Notes: a model not told the origin generated them from the letters alone. DNA of 64,000 nt from Incurvaria masculella (GCA_946894095.1 OX335644.1:16721595-16785594); one strand, 5' to 3'; numbered from the stretch's first letter, positions 12,301 to 23,975 are shown. Numbers and translations: made by a program.

Positions 12301-12751
12301 AACAGGTGCATTTCCTGCATGTTCCGCCTTGTGCGATGGTAGAAAGGGAACAGTGTTATGCCGCTCCGACGAGCATTCTCCATGATAATGACGGTAGAAC
12401 ATTTCGGATTTGGAGGGTGTCTAAATTCAAAGATACCTTGGGGTCGTCGACAAGTGGCACGGCTCAAAGCTGCATCTAGCCCAGGGAGCCAGTTAAGACC
12501 TTATCTGCACCTTGTAAAGCAGCAGTTTTTGGTCAGGCGTGAAATACTGACGCAGCCTGTTCTGAACTCCCAGCTTTTTCGAGGCGAGCTTGGCTTTATC
12601 CTGAATATGGCGTCCAAATTAAGGTTATGCGAATTTGTACGCAGATCTTCGCGAGCGCTCCAAGGCGGAGCAGCAGCCGAGCATCGGCGAGGAGCGCGCC
12701 ATACCGCTGCAAGAGCTCAAGATGCAGTTCTTCGATCCCAACATCGACTGA
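355..12751 (+). CDS. APPBP2: APPBP2-like TPR protein (amyloid protein-binding protein 2), 5' end outside window
   Basis: Eight visible coding exons: 355-524, 4557-4764, 5885-6043, 6173-6278, one of the array copies (first 7413-7558), 10434-10599, 11644-11772 and 12645-12751 (stop TGA 12749-12751). All have AG/GT borders and all phases agree, giving 396 residues with one array copy. The translation follows vertebrate APPBP2 from about residue 185 to the end: LLDYGFYLLN in exon 2, HLLLAS.KRVKALILEEIA in exon 4, NVQTAKHYGNLGRLYQS in exon 5, EDYEV.LS.GHLASLYNY in exon 6, YSGLEYDYRGL in exon 7. These are TPR-type helix pairs. In animals APPBP2 binds the APP tail and is a substrate receptor of a cullin-2 ubiquitin ligase recognising C-terminal degrons. 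Upstream exons (N-terminus, start codon, BC box) lie before the window. The C-terminus ends FFDPNID and differs from the vertebrate one. The odd part is the multiplied fifth exon. Confidence 0.93.
698..1052. mobile_element. Foldback MITE, family A
   Basis: About 130 bp at each end are inverted copies (CCATACAAACGTAGTTTA on one side, TAAACTACGTTTGTATGG-like on the other, each followed by CAATTTGCTTGA-type and GTCTGCACGT-type sequence). The same element occurs at 28220-28590 and as a half copy at 28975-29105, which supports calling it a repeat. It carries no coding sequence. Confidence 0.7.
1313..3282. mobile_element. Degenerate DNA transposon with terminal inverted repeats
   Basis: The ends are inverted copies of GGGTCATTCCAYGT (left at 1316-1329, right at 3264-3277), about 1.96 kb apart in the first APPBP2 intron. 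Inside, around 1925-2305 on the + strand, is lysine/arginine-rich coding-like sequence with frame breaks (for example a Lys-Lys-Lys-Arg-Glu-Glu-Val stretch near 2085). It looks like the remains of a transposase or DNA-binding protein that I cannot assign to a superfamily. The motif GTGTAAGTCAC or a close variant occurs about seven times inside the element. Confidence 0.6.
3831..3989. repeat. Nested palindromes / foldback sequence
   Basis: The left end (CTGCCTGCAGAATGAATATG) and right end are inverted copies. Between them the unit ATATGATAAATAATTATTTA, itself a near-palindrome, recurs three to four times with CATTCAATTCAAT linkers. This should form a hairpin or cruciform. It may be a foldback MITE or an expanding AT palindrome. 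Confidence 0.75.
4818..5352. mobile_element. TTAA-type MITE, family B
   Basis: About 535 bp in the intron after APPBP2 exon 2. The left end reads TTAAGGTGGGCCTTCCCGC and the right end is a decayed inverted version (CCGGGAAGGG). Related copies lie at 20244-20785, 26444-26715 (left part), 28145-28215 (right end), 29905-30200 (middle) and 50655-51165. TTAA at the termini would fit a piggyBac-related MITE, but target duplications are not clear. Confidence 0.6.
6588..7246 (+). mobile_element. Lepidopteran GGGTTCTGTACCC-type interspersed repeat
   Basis: Begins GGGTTCTGTACCCAAAGGGT, contains the (TCCG)n run after CCGCTG and the conserved GGCTGTATCT segment, and ends near GTACGGAACCCTTCG plus CGAGTCCGACTC. 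I recognise this layout as a common repeat in moth genomes. Other copies here are 25229-25440, 35080-35360 and the terminal part at 59615-59668. It lies in the intron just upstream of the exon array. Confidence 0.7.
7413..9409 (+). repeat. 12-copy tandem array of APPBP2 exon 5, unit 169 bp
   Basis: Exon copies: 7413-7558, 7582-7727, 7751-7896, 7920-8065, 8089-8235, 8259-8404, 8428-8573, 8597-8742, 8766-8911, 8935-9080, 9104-9249, 9273-9409. Each is 146 bp except copy 5 (147, one extra C) and copy 12 (137, loses Lys-His-Tyr). Between copies lie 23-bp spacers that start GTAAGC and end TTGCAG. Each copy encodes the TPR segment ending KFQ in the same phase (1 to 0), so any single copy except number 5 joins exon 4 to exon 6 in frame. 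Reading through a spacer reaches TGA in the next copy. 23 bp is far too short for an intron, so two neighbouring copies cannot both be spliced in by ordinary means. A fragment of a 13th copy start follows at 9433. Copies are almost identical, so recent expansion or an assembly artefact are both possible. Confidence 0.95.
11000..11498. mobile_element. MITE with about 100-bp inverted repeats
   Basis: The left arm near 11005-11100 (GTAAATGGCTGAATCTGGGT, then GACCAACCCTCTGA) matches the reverse complement of the right arm near 11395-11497 (AACCCAGATTCAGCCATTTA). It sits inside another repeat whose two halves flank it (10905-10985 and 11500-11580). Located between APPBP2 exons 6 and 7. Confidence 0.65.
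11778..11900 (+). mobile_element. SINE tail fragment next to APPBP2 exon 7
   Basis: The common SINE 3' part (GGTCCTGGCATGGCACCTAA to TTAGCCATCAATGTCTAG) starts within about 10 bp of the exon 7 donor. Similar isolated tails occur at 137-270 (reverse), 21975-22085, 32735-32930, 38965-39160 (reverse), 39340-39440 and 62800-63105. Confidence 0.7.
12052..12560 (-). pseudogene. 5'-truncated non-LTR retrotransposon (reverse transcriptase C-terminus)
   Basis: The - strand frame 12467-12105 contains a stretch typical of the end of jockey/CR1-like ORF2 proteins (RTIRSS..FIYRIGKLWNAL followed by EVLGSFKHGVKKHL). A run of T at 12061-12068 on the + strand would be its poly-A tail. A related fragment lies at 42425-43110. 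It sits in the last APPBP2 intron. Confidence 0.55.
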
Positions 12752-15700
12752 ACGCCATCTACGGGCCTCCACCGCCGTAGCCTACTTTCCTACGTTCCCT
12801 GAGCTACTTCAGTGCCAGCACTCGATTATTCAAACTGTAGATTATTGCCAGGATCGTGGAGGTATTTTGAAGGGGCTGCCTGAGTAAATTGTTGTCCTAA
12901 ATGTTACGTCAGTTTATCGATTATCCCATCATTGTCACGATTAACCAGACCCTCGATTAACCGACCTGTTGAGCTATCATGATGACTTGAAGGATGCCGC
13001 CGTCCAAATGGATTGCTTCTCTGTGTAAACTAATGTTTCGATCGTTGTCACTATTAATTACCTGAATGCTGGTTTAGCCGGACCGTCGAATTAAAGACGT
13101 GCTCTTTGAAGCTGCCATTTGCGTGTTACCGCTATTATCTGGACCAATGATTGAACCATAGAAATGGGTGCATTAAATACATTGCATAAAATGTTTCTCT
13201 ACATGTCCTTAATCTTTTAGCCATGCATGTTGAAAATGGCTATTTATGGCTTTGCAACCCAGATATCAAATTGTGAAATTGTGTTGTAGTTTTTAAGTTA
13301 AAAAACGACGAGCAATGTTTTTGTTATCATCATTTGTGAAGCATGTAATACAAAGTGTGGTGAGACAGATATTTTTTGATGTATGTATTATTTCTCTATT
13401 TTAAGGATGTTATGTTTCTATTTTATTAAATAAGATTGATTATTATATTTTCGGACTGTGTCGATTGCCGCTGGTCCCTGGCGTCGTATAGTCGAGCATG
13501 TGCTGTACATATCTTCACGATAATTTGGTTGATTGTCGAGATTGTTAATTCGTTTGTTGTATAATTAATTGCTGTCAATCGTACAAATTGGACTTTGACA
13601 CTGATGTAAATACTATGATAATGACGTAAAATTATGATTGTAGATTTTAATTTACTTGTCATCAGATGCTAGGCTGATTTATAGCTTAAAGAGTTTTATG
13701 TGTGGGGAGTTTGGAATGGAACTGGCGTAACTCCCGCAAAGAGCGTTTCCACCAACTATCTACCAATCAGAGTATTTTATGACATATAATTTGCTGCTGA
13801 TTGGTTGAAGATTAGTAGAGTCATGCCATTCCACTCCCCTGGAGTGTAAGTTGACAGAATTTTGACCTTTTTAAAAGATGTTTTTCTAATCGAGCTGCAT
13901 ACCGCACTAGCCGTTAGTTTGCTTCACTAAGTGCTAAAAATATGTGCTAATTTACTTAATTTTCCAGTCAAGGACTCCACTTGAAGTACACAATTCGCTG
14001 TAGTAGGACTTGGTAACCGATAGTGATTATGTACATCAAATTAAAAAAGAATCGGCTAAGAGACTAGAAAAGTGATTGTAGAAGACTGTAGAATACCAGT
14101 ATTTACTTGGAGGTTGAAGGTGAATGTTCTTACTCTCGAAGCGATGTCTTCCAGCAAACAGGTTTCAGTTTTGTGTGCAGACTCAACATTTTATAACTTC
14201 TCTGAAATTTGGATGTAAAAGATTGTGGATATAAATTAGCCAATAAAATAAAATAAGTTAGGTTATGTTGTACAACTGCCATTGTGTTACTTTTTTCTTG
14301 CTTATGTAATTTTAGTTTCTGCTTTAACATTTTATTAACTATAGTGCCAATATTTGGTGTTTTCTGTTGCTTTAGGAAATAATATGCGGACATGTTTTCA
14401 TAAAATATTCGGTTCGTGCTGCTAATGTACAACATATACACAACAATAATAACAAAATTCATGTAACAATTAGGGTATAAAATTCCTATCCTATTTTAGA
14501 TAATCTGCTTATATAGTTAGGCAATGTCCACGATACAATTTGTAAACAGCTATGTCTCGCATATTACCACACGGTTTTGTGATGACGTAATCCGTGCGCA
14601 GCAGAATGTAGCAATGAAGACTTTGTAAATAGATTCACTAGATCTCGAGTTTTTAGCGTAGAAATAATCCTGAGTGTGGGTATTCCCCACCCACCGATGC
14701 TTTTACTCCATTTTTATCTTTATTTCTTAACTTGGAGATAAAAAACAAAATTTGTTATAATTTGTCATGGATTTTTGTCTGTAACCGAAATATACAGGTG
14801 TAACATCAGTCAATGGCGTAATTTGGACGTCGATATATTTGAAGATTTGCTATAAACAAAGAGTACTGTTTTTTTTATTCCCCCATACACTAGCACGCCG
14901 CCAGCGCAGCCTGTGTCAGCCTTACCCCATTAGTGTGCTAACTTATTCCAAACTTTTTATGCACATGATACAGTAAAATGCCATCAAAGTATTGTTTGTA
15001 TTGTTATGACAGTGCTGTTAGAATCTGTATGTTTTAACCTGAATTATGGTTCAAATGATGAGTAAAAAAAAGGTTCAGGTTTTTGTTGTCAGCACTAACT
15101 CGAAATGACATAAGAGGGAAAGCATACCTTTTACTTTTCTTAAAACAATATTTAGATAAACTTGATTATGTGTAGATGTAATATATTTATGTCTTATTGT
15201 TTGATGATGATGTTTTAAAATTAGAAAGGTAAATTAGCATGTGAGGCTTTGTTATATAACTATCATTTATCCATTCTGACTTAACTAAGTATGATTGTCG
15301 TATGAAACGAAATGACGTGAATGTTTGCATGCAAATATATTTGACCTACACGCAGTGAATTTAGGGACAAGAGACCTTCTGTATATTCCGACTATTAAAT
15401 TTCAAGCTCCCTTTTTATTGTCTGTGATTAAATATATTCTAATATATATGTATGTGATGTACATTTGATGTTGATTAGTGCCACAAAATATTAGTATGGA
15501 TAGATATTTTGTATGTACGGTGTGAATTGCAACTGAGTAAATAAATTATTTGTGAAATATTTTTGCTCACCTATATGCACAAGAATATAATTCATTTAAA
15601 ATTGGCGAGATCGATTTAAACAAAATTTTGGTGGTACATTTGATACATTTTTGTTTTGTGTTTTGATTGTTAAATGCATCTTAACATATTTTTTTATTAG

Positions 15701-16981
15701 CCTCGTTTAAAACATTACTCTTGAATGCAATTAGCTAATTTAATATTTTCTCTTCTGATTCTGGTGGTGTGTCTCTGTGTGCAATCTTTTCTTTTGGTTA
15801 GACGAGTAGTTTAGTGTTGGGTGCGTCTTTATTTTGTATAGCGTCACATCGGAATATCCCTTAGTATTTTGAAATGTTGGTATAAACAAGACTCACAACC
15901 GTACAAGTTGTCACTATCGTTTTATTTATGTGAATGATTGAACTGATATGAATAGTGCAATTTTTGGTTTTATTTGTTAATAAAATGTATGTGAAGATTT
16001 TATGAGTATATTCGAGCACCGTACTGAATAGCGGAACGAGGCCGACTATGTTTTACGTACTATAAGTTTAAAAGTAATATAAAGTTCGCAAATCAAGTTT
16101 TTGTATCATTTGTTCACACCCTCACACCTGGGAAATGGTAATTTTATGATTTCACTTAAATGTGATATAAAATTCGTTTTTTATTTATTTACAAGTAGCC
16201 ATGGAAACTTTCAAAATTTTCCGAGCATCACTATTCTATGTTCATTTCCATGCCGAAGTTCTACCTACGTACCTACATGTGATAATTACACAGAGACTTC
16301 TGAATGGTGAAAATTAATAACAAAATATTAGACTTTTACAATTTATAATATTTGCAAGCAAATTGTCTATGATATCACAATCCACACGTGCTGATAATTC
16401 TACATTTAGAAATGTAAAAGATAAATTGAAGGATTGATTTATATTTCAATCTCCTATCGGAACAATATTCAGATAAGATTACTAAAACGATGCAGTCTCG
16501 ATGTGGAGCATCTCCCCACCACACAATGCGAACGGTTTCAGTTTTTTGGTTTGCATTGAGTTTCTGTATTTTCTTGTGGAATCCCAATCATTTTAGTGCA
16601 AATTATGGTAAAATTAAATTTCTTTGACATCAGTCATGCTTGAACATTTTCGAAATATTATAAACATTTTTTGAAGTTAAACTTCTTTTGGTCTAAAGTT
16701 TTCAAGCATTATGAAAAATGAAGATTGCTTAAGGGGAATAGTTCTGTTGGGAGTGAGTTCCTCAGCCTCTAATGGATACACTAGTGGGGAAATGGAAGGG
16801 CTAGTGATAATGCTCATATGGGGTGGCAGCAGGCGAGAGGTAGAAGCAGTTGTGCTACTGATTCGTCTTTACGCAACTTGTTGTTGTTTTTGTCATTTGA
16901 AATCATATCGCATCATCATCCTTTCTATTGTCAATAATTATCTTTTGGTCAATAAAAAAATATATATATTTGTCTCTATCT

Positions 16982-17203
16982 ACACAAGATGAGCAAGAAA
17001 TTTCATTTCTATCCCGAGTGGCCTCCACGCACACACATTGATTCAGATTTGTACACATATAATGTAACCAATTCAAGCATAATCGATAAAAAACACAAGA
17101 TGAGCAAGAAGTTTCATTTCTATCCCGAGTGGCCTCCACGCACACACATTGATTTAGATTTGTACACATATAATGTAACCAATTCAAGCATAATCGATAA
17201 AAA
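16982..17203. repeat. Tandem duplication of a 111-bp unit, open on both strands
   Basis: Copy 1 16982-17092 and copy 2 17093-17203 differ at only a few positions. 111 is a multiple of three, so the + frame from 16989 (MSKKFHFYPEWPPRTHID) and a - frame both stay open through the two copies. No splice or gene context supports translation, so I call it a repeat. Confidence 0.85.
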
Positions 17204-17322
17204 AAAATGTATTTTCAAAATACTTAATCTTTGAACAGAAATTTCTTTTTGAAACTAAGTATACGCAACGTTGGCACGATCATGTGACCGGGCGCCGCTG
17301 CATTGTTTATTTATAAACCAGC

Positions 17323-17400
17323 TGCGGTACCCGGCTCCACTCGGGTCAATGTCGTTTTGGACGGATGTTGGTCTGAATTATTTCCTAGTTAAAAAGTAAC
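17323..17400 (-). mobile_element. Helitron 3'-end fragment
   Basis: The reverse complement matches the last 75 bp or so of the Helitron at 34379-35003 (GACATTGACCCGAG, then GCCGGGTACCGCAGCT). The terminal CTAG is changed to CTGG. The rest of the element is missing. Confidence 0.65.
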
Positions 17401-18409
17401 CCAAAGGGTTGGTCCAAAAGGCTGGTCCAGGACAATGTATCCGATATGGCATGATTTAATGAGAAACATTCAAACATACATTTAGTTTCTAAAACATTTG
17501 GGGGCGAGTTTTAAAAGCATGTGCCACCTGACAAGGTTCTAAGCTATCTTACTGCACTGACACTGTTAGATAGAAATGGATACAAAACCAACACAGGCGG
17601 GGTTAACCCTACCAACTATAAGTGAGTTTTACCTAAAGTTTTACGAAAAAACCCATCCGGAACTTGACTGCGCCTAGAGATAATGGGTGAGTGGTTCGAA
17701 GTTATCACTGCGTATGATATCATGGAACTTTCTGTAGGCCCTTTTAACAACTACAATTTTCAAGTTCTTAGTTTTCCTTTTTCTCTTAAGGTGTGTCTAA
17801 ATTATTTACAAATTACATACACAAAACTTCCTCGTTGATCATACCTTCTATTAATGAAAACCGTATTAAAAAAACCATTTTGTGGTTTAGAAGAAGTAAG
17901 CGGAGAAACAAAGGCACATAGCAATTACCCAATGCCCCCCTCCCCCCGCTGCCGTACCTCTGGGTACTTCTATTAGTATGACAGCCACATCTTAGCGTAA
18001 GCGGAACTGAATTAGCGGAACGCCTATCCTGCGTCCCATGTAATTAAATATATGTGTAGTAAATTTCATCGAATTCAGATAATCTGTTTAAGAGTTATGG
18101 AGGAACATTTATATACATGAATGTACATACATACATACAGAAAAGATTTCTAGAAATCGTCAATTTAGTTTAAGTATTATACATAGAGTCTACAAACGTA
18201 AAACAAAGCAACCTACTCGATGAGCACCCCTTACAGATTGATTATTAGTATAGATTACACCACCCTGACCCTCGATGGATGTATATATATTTATTTTAGT
18301 ACATCGATTGTATTCACAAAAGTCTCGCCGTGTATCTACGTCTTTAGAAAGTAAATGTTCTGAATTGAGCCAGAATGTAATTTGCAGCTGTTGATGCATA
18401 GGTGTGCAG

Positions 18410-21400
18410 GCAGTGGTCGGGGGTTCGCCGGCTAACATCATCGACTATCGCTATAAGGTAAATATGTCGACGCCGAAATATTGATACAGCCGCTTTACAA
18501 AAGCGTTAAAAAAATGCTGCTCATTCAAAAATTAGCTGTGACGCGACACACTAATCTTACAGTTTGGCTTGTACGTGCATGTAGCTATATGAAGTTTCAG
18601 TTCTTGCGGCTTAATGCACTTCAAACTTGCAAGCATGAGCCATTTTTGACCAATTAACGAATGGGATATGTATTTACAATGAACCGATAAGGAAGGACGC
18701 ATTGGTAATAAAAAGGAAAACTCTAATAATAATATGCTGCAAGCTGGACTTTAACCAGCAAGCACACCTTTCGTGGGCATTGCATCTACCAATTCCGCCG
18801 CCCGCTCTACATTCATAATATAATCTGTGTATTTCTCCTACAGTCCTTAGCTACAGTACAGTCCTACCAACACAGTGCTTCAGATTATACATACATTGAT
18901 TAAGCGTTGCGCACATTGAGTGCAAAGATTGAACATTCAAACATATTGCCAAATATGTTTGAATGTTTGTATATTGCGTCGTCACCAAAAAAATCGTATT
19001 CGTCATCAGAGCTAGAGCGAGTATTAATCTAACATCAAATATAACCTCTCAGCATGGTCCTCCTTATAACTGGGCTTACATAACAAAGTTTGGATTGCAA
19101 GTACTTACATTACACGTGCTTATGACTAGGATTTGGACTTAAGCCTAATTATGTATGTGCAAATTGCAGGTGTCGCTACAGTCGCTGAGCAACGCGCAGC
19201 ATGTCTGCTCCGGTTCGATCGTGCACAGCGAGTGGATCATCACTAGTGCTCTGTGCGTCGCTGCGTATGTTAACTTGACTATATCATAACTCTATTCCCA
19301 TTTTACCGGAACCTATGAATACTTTTTGAAGGATCTTGTTTTTTAAATGGGGAAGGTCAGAATCCTGTCAAGTATATTTTGGTTTCTTTCTGTGAAACAT
19401 TTTGGATTACATTCATTGCCATAAGGACACAAGAGAATACTCATTTTTTAAACTACTATAGGTAATTTGGAAATTTAATAAATAATAAAAAAACATTAAT
19501 AGTCTATTTATACGATTAAAACATGAAACGGTAAATATCTGACAATCTCATTCTTTGTTCCAACTTTTTGCATGCAAATTTTCCTAATTTGAAGAAGCAA
19601 ATCACCAGATATTTTACAAAAATTATGTTACTGAGATTTCGGGACAACCAAGGTTGCCTTCCCCCTTGTTTGTTACTAATGGACTGGAGAAATTCACCAA
19701 AATGACAAATTAAAAAAATACTACTACATTATCATTAAATTGTGTACTGAATTTGCATTGCCTCATGCACGGTCGTGTACTTTCATGTTACACAGTAAAT
19801 AGACAAACTCGATATGGGGACACCTTGGAATAAGAGGGATGTAAGAATTAACAGAGCGGACTTTACCTTTCTATTGAAGAAACACAAGTATACCATCCCA
19901 ACAATCGGTAGGGCTCCTCCGTGGGACCTGGCGGTGGCGGTGGGCGCCGATGACGCGCTCCATCCAGCGGTGCTGCACTACGGACTCTCCACGCACTTTC
20001 CGGACCTCACCGACGTGGAGAACAATGACATCGCTCTAGTCAAGGTGATCACTTGGAGTCACACTTTCAGGATCGGATCTCATGGGGAACTGTAGGACTT
20101 CCTACATGGCAAGGTTGAGCCGGCCTGGATTTTTAGTCGCTTCATTTCACGAAGTTTCGTTTGCCTCTCTTGTAGTAGTGGCAGCGTATATGTGCACGAA
20201 CTGTGGGTATGTCAAGCAACTCGAACAAATATCGTTGCTACATGCTACTACTGCATCCCGCTCAACTCCCCATACAAACGGGGAAAGAAGATCACACCCA
20301 TATTTCGTGTCAGAGATCCAAAATTTTGCTCAAAATAGCTTTATTTGATCGAACTAGATGTCTGATGACCGTTGGCATTGCACAATTGTGTTTGGTTTCT
20401 AAGTTATAAGTTCTGAAAATTCGAATTTTTCACGTATTTTCTACAATAACTTTGGAGGTGGATTACTCAAAGATAAAATCTACACATATTAAAAAGATTA
20501 GTCATCAGACATAGCTTGTTTCATGAAAATTTATATTCAATTTAGTTTTTGTTAGATTTTTTACTACAGCGGTCGTGGTTTACTTTTAGCTAGAAGTCGT
20601 TTTGTAATTAAAATTTTCGTAATTCTTACCAAAGAAAACACTATGTGCATTGTCTGCTATGTGGACATGTTGCATCACGGAGCCTGTATTTTTCTTTGAA
20701 ACATAGAAGGTCCCAGAGCGCAATAGCACGGTTTTGTACCGTGCCCGCGAATGAGTTAGTCCCGCCGGGAAGGGACACCTTAATGAGACTTTCCGAGATG
20801 AAACAACCGTGTTAGTGCAATGAGATTTTCCTTTCTACTTTCAAATTTCGCACTTGAGGGTAGTTTACTTTTTTAAACATAATATACACATACATACAGA
20901 AATCTTACCAACATAATAGTTTGCAAGATTTCTGGTTTTGACAAAATTTCGGCGTCTAAGTGTCCAGTCATGTATTCTCGTCAACACAGTGTGAGACTGC
21001 ACAATGGATGTTTGCAAATAACAATGATCTTGCTTGTCTACTCATCATGCTCCTGGTTTTACTCTTGCGTGTTTATTCGCAGGTTTGGTCCAGTTCCGCC
21101 AGACCATCTGTGGATTGTGTACCAAACAAACACACGGCTCATAAGTATATACCTTCCTAGTCCATCTACCTGAGGAAAACAATATTTTCTACAATGACCG
21201 ATAAACCAATACACACACCTTACATACTATAGACATAAAAGCATTAAGGTTTGGTGATCTTGACAGTTGACAGAGCCGATAGAGTTGGGCGAGGGTACGG
21301 CGGAGGCGGTGTCACTACCGGAGGCGGCTGCAGCGCACAACACTGTCGCCACAGTCGCCGGCTGGGGTAGCACGCAGGTAACTATGTACGAGTACATCGA

Positions 21401-23975
21401 TACGTAAGGTAGCTATAGTCTCTTATGTGTCAAACAGGTTTGAACCACAGCGCTCAAATTCACGTCTTCTCTCTTAACCGAGAAATGTGCTTTCCCGTTA
21501 AGCTGGTCACTTCATAGTTCGGAAACCATTGTAAAAGTAGAATTCCTTCCCTATTTACTATGATGAAGGGTTGAAATTGAGTGAAAACCGTCAGTGTTCT
21601 CTTACCAGAGGCGGTAGTCTCAGTTGTCCCCTAAATTGGCGTTACGGCAAACCGATCGACTGGCATTTTCAAATGCATGGAGAAATTGAAGAGCGCGCGC
21701 AGCGGGCGTTAAGCGAACTAAGATTTGCGAGTCCGAGCTTGATTTGACAGCTTACTCAACGTTGCCGTAAATACGTCGACGTTGCGGTTTACGTCCACTC
21801 CGAGTTTTCATACAAATCGGAAGTCCGCGTTTGACTTTGACAGCTTGAAGAAGTAAAACCACAGAATATCTAGTAAAAACTTGTATGGAGTTTGGAGAAA
21901 ACGCCAGTCGATCGGTTTGCCGTTAACGCTAATTTAGGTGAGAAATCAGACTGACCACTCAGTTCAGCCATACTCATACAAATGGAAGGTCCTGACATGG
22001 CAACTATATCCTTCAAGAATGTACTGTTATGGGGTAATACCATGACAATAGCTGTGAGATTAGCCGATGCCTGTCGCAAGCAACAGTACCTCTAACATCT
22101 GAACCATCTATATACCAGCATCCGGGAGTTTCGAAACTTAAACTTAATTTATATTTATCATAATTTAAGGTGGTCTGGAAAAATATCGATACGAAAGGTT
22201 AAAGGTAAGCATGTTAATATTTCACTGATAATTCTACCTCACCTCTCCATTGCTCCATCGCTGGACATTTACATGCAAACTGCTCCTGAGTGCCCTGGCT
22301 CATATGTATCCCAGTTGATTCATAACAACAGCTGCATGGTCTCTCAGGCCGCGTCGAGCAACAGCCAGCTGTACGAGCTCAGTCAGCTAGTGGTGGGCAG
22401 CTGGATGTGCGGCATCGCTTTAGAGGAGCACATTCCCGAAGGGCAGTTCTGTGCTACAAATCTGCACGGCACCGGCCTGTGTCAGGTGAGGCACCCACTG
22501 GACAACGCTTGAATTTCTCTAAATCGACCCCACAATTGACTGCACCAACGAGGGGTAAACTTTGGGAGATAGTTGAAGAAAGGCTTCAATACATATTAAT
22601 TTCCAGTTTACTCTACAATTTAAATAAGACATCTAGAAAGCCAGGCAGTTCGTATGTGGTTTTAGTGACAGAAAGGCTGGTTTAAAGGAGGTTTTCCTCC
22701 ACAGCCAGCGGGAATCCACTACAATCGCGCCTTGTCCACGATTTTCATGTCCCCCTTCTTAGCACCCAATGTTCTGATCGGTGATCTCCTCCATCTCTTC
22801 TGTGACACCAGCATTCATTGGGACCAGGATGGTCTTCACTTTCTCTGTTCCAACCCTCCATTGAGGGCAACGGGTGGTCTCCACCTCCTCAGTTCCAACT
22901 TTTTATGTGCATCAATAACGTTTCTTTCTCTACTATAATACTCCAACTCTCAACTCTCACCCTCATTTCGCGATGCCCACTGCCCTCACGCAAAAACATA
23001 CTGCGTCATAAGCCGCTCACCCGTGTTCTTAGAGCTCTCAATGATTTATCCGACAAATAGACATCTATGTTTGCATGTTTGAAAAATGTTACGGCTTTTC
23101 ACACGGCAGGAAGAGACATTCTCCGATGTTTCGAGCTAATCATTTAGCCCGTTGTCAACGCGGCATGCGCCACGTTCGTACGCAGCAGACGACTGAGTAA
23201 ACGTGGTGGATGCTGAAAGTATCATTTATGCTTGCACTCTGGCGGAGTTCCAGGAGTTTCTGTTTATTTTGATAGCTGCATAGTATTTAAATAATTTGTG
23301 TAATTTGTCTATAAATTTCCTAACGCCTTGGCTTTTAAGCTATAATGTTTGGTTAGGTTAGGCCTCAATAGCCCAGTGGCGCGACACTTCGGCGATCGCT
23401 CTCCGAAGTTAAGCAACGCTGGGTCCGGTCTGGTCTTGGATGGGTGACCATTCGACTGTTGAGAGAGACTGGCCGTGGTTCGGATTCCACGTTAAACTGT
23501 AGGTCCCCTTCCTTACTTACTAGGTGGTAGGGTTAATCCCGCCTGGGTTGGTACCATCGCATTGGATGAACGATGGTCGAAGCGGCAATGAAAATTGTCC
23601 GTGTTTTCCATCCAGTTCAATGTAGCCGAGCAATATAAGGAAGGTCCTGGCATGGCACCTAGTTCCCATGTGGTGTGTTGGGCTAATACCACGACAGAAG
23701 GTGTAGTATTAGCCATCCATGTCCAGTCACATAAAAACAGGTATATTTTATAGGTTGTATAATAAAATAAAATAAATAAATAAACTCTGGAATAAATGGT
23801 TCTCACCAGGAATGTATGAATGGTCGCGCAGGGTGACGAAGGCTCGGCGCTCGTGGCGGCGGGCACGCTGCTGGGCGTGGCGTCGCGCCGGCTCGGCTGC
23901 GGCGGCGCGCCCGACCTCTACACGCGCGTGCACACGCACGCCGACTGGATCCGGCGCACCATCGACTCAAACTGA
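18410..23975 (+). CDS. Catalytically dead trypsin-like serine protease homolog (S1 family), first exon(s) not found
   Basis: Exons 18410-18457, 19170-19264, 19912-20044, 21267-21377, 22348-22485, 23832-23975 (stop TGA 23973-23975); AG/GT borders and phases agree, 222 residues. Activation-type start VVGG in the first exon, then the chymotrypsin fold in order: C42 (HVCSG), IITSALC where active proteases have TAAHC, NNDIALVK with Asp102, VAGWG, C168/C182 (WMCG, QFCA), GLCQ, then GDEGSA where proteases have GDSGGP, and C220 (RLGCGG), DLYTRV, final DWI helix. Six cysteines fit the three usual disulfides. His57 is Leu and Ser195 is Glu, so peptide cleavage is not expected. Such homologs in insects act as cofactors or binders in haemolymph cascades or in the gut. 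The signal peptide lies upstream and was not located. The exact acceptor of exon 4 could also be six bases later, also in frame. Confidence 0.9.
20244..20785. mobile_element. TTAA-type MITE, family B
   Basis: Copy of the 4818-5352 element in the protease homolog intron between exons 3 and 4. Its right end (GCCGGGAAGGGACACCTTAA) is the best-preserved inverted terminus of the family. Confidence 0.6.
21630..21938. mobile_element. MITE with inverted ends, family C
   Basis: The left end CTAAATTGGCGTTACGGCAA and the right end are inverted copies (CAAACCGATCGACTGGC on one side, its complement on the other). A related element with shorter matching arms is at about 44318-44575. Lies in the intron between protease homolog exons 4 and 5. 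Confidence 0.7.
23362..23742 (+). mobile_element. 5S-rRNA-headed SINE
   Basis: The head matches the internal promoter part of 5S rRNA: CCGAAGTTAAGCAACGCTGG at 23403-23422, then CTTGGATGGGTGACC at 23435-23449. The body is shared with all the SINEs below: a CTAGGTGGTAGGGTTAAT block, GGTACCATCGCATTGGATGA, GGTCCTGGCATGGCACCTAG, and the end TTAGCCATCCATGTCCAGT. Polymerase III transcription from the 5S-like head is known for such SINEs. Confidence 0.85.

Larger units (their letters stand above)
12752..18409. other. APPBP2 3' flank and intergenic DNA
   Basis: AT-rich, no host gene seen. The APPBP2 3' UTR starts here; a candidate poly-A signal AATAAA lies as far as 15979-15984, with others nearer, so the transcript end is undetermined. 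Contains the 111-bp duplication at 16982-17203 and a Helitron 3' end at 17323-17400. The signal-peptide exon of the protease homolog must lie somewhere before 18410, but I could not identify it. Confidence 0.6.

Noticed and set aside
12358..12780. + strand 140-residue open frame overlapping APPBP2 exon 8
   Set aside because: It runs through LINE-derived sequence antisense to the LINE and reads exon 8 in the wrong frame.
19814..20348. + strand open frames around the protease homolog exon 3
   Set aside because: They include intron sequence on both sides; only 19912-20044 fits the protease fold and splice phases.
23403..23449. 5S rRNA gene
   Set aside because: Only the internal promoter part resembles 5S rRNA and it continues into a SINE body; no full-length 5S gene is present.
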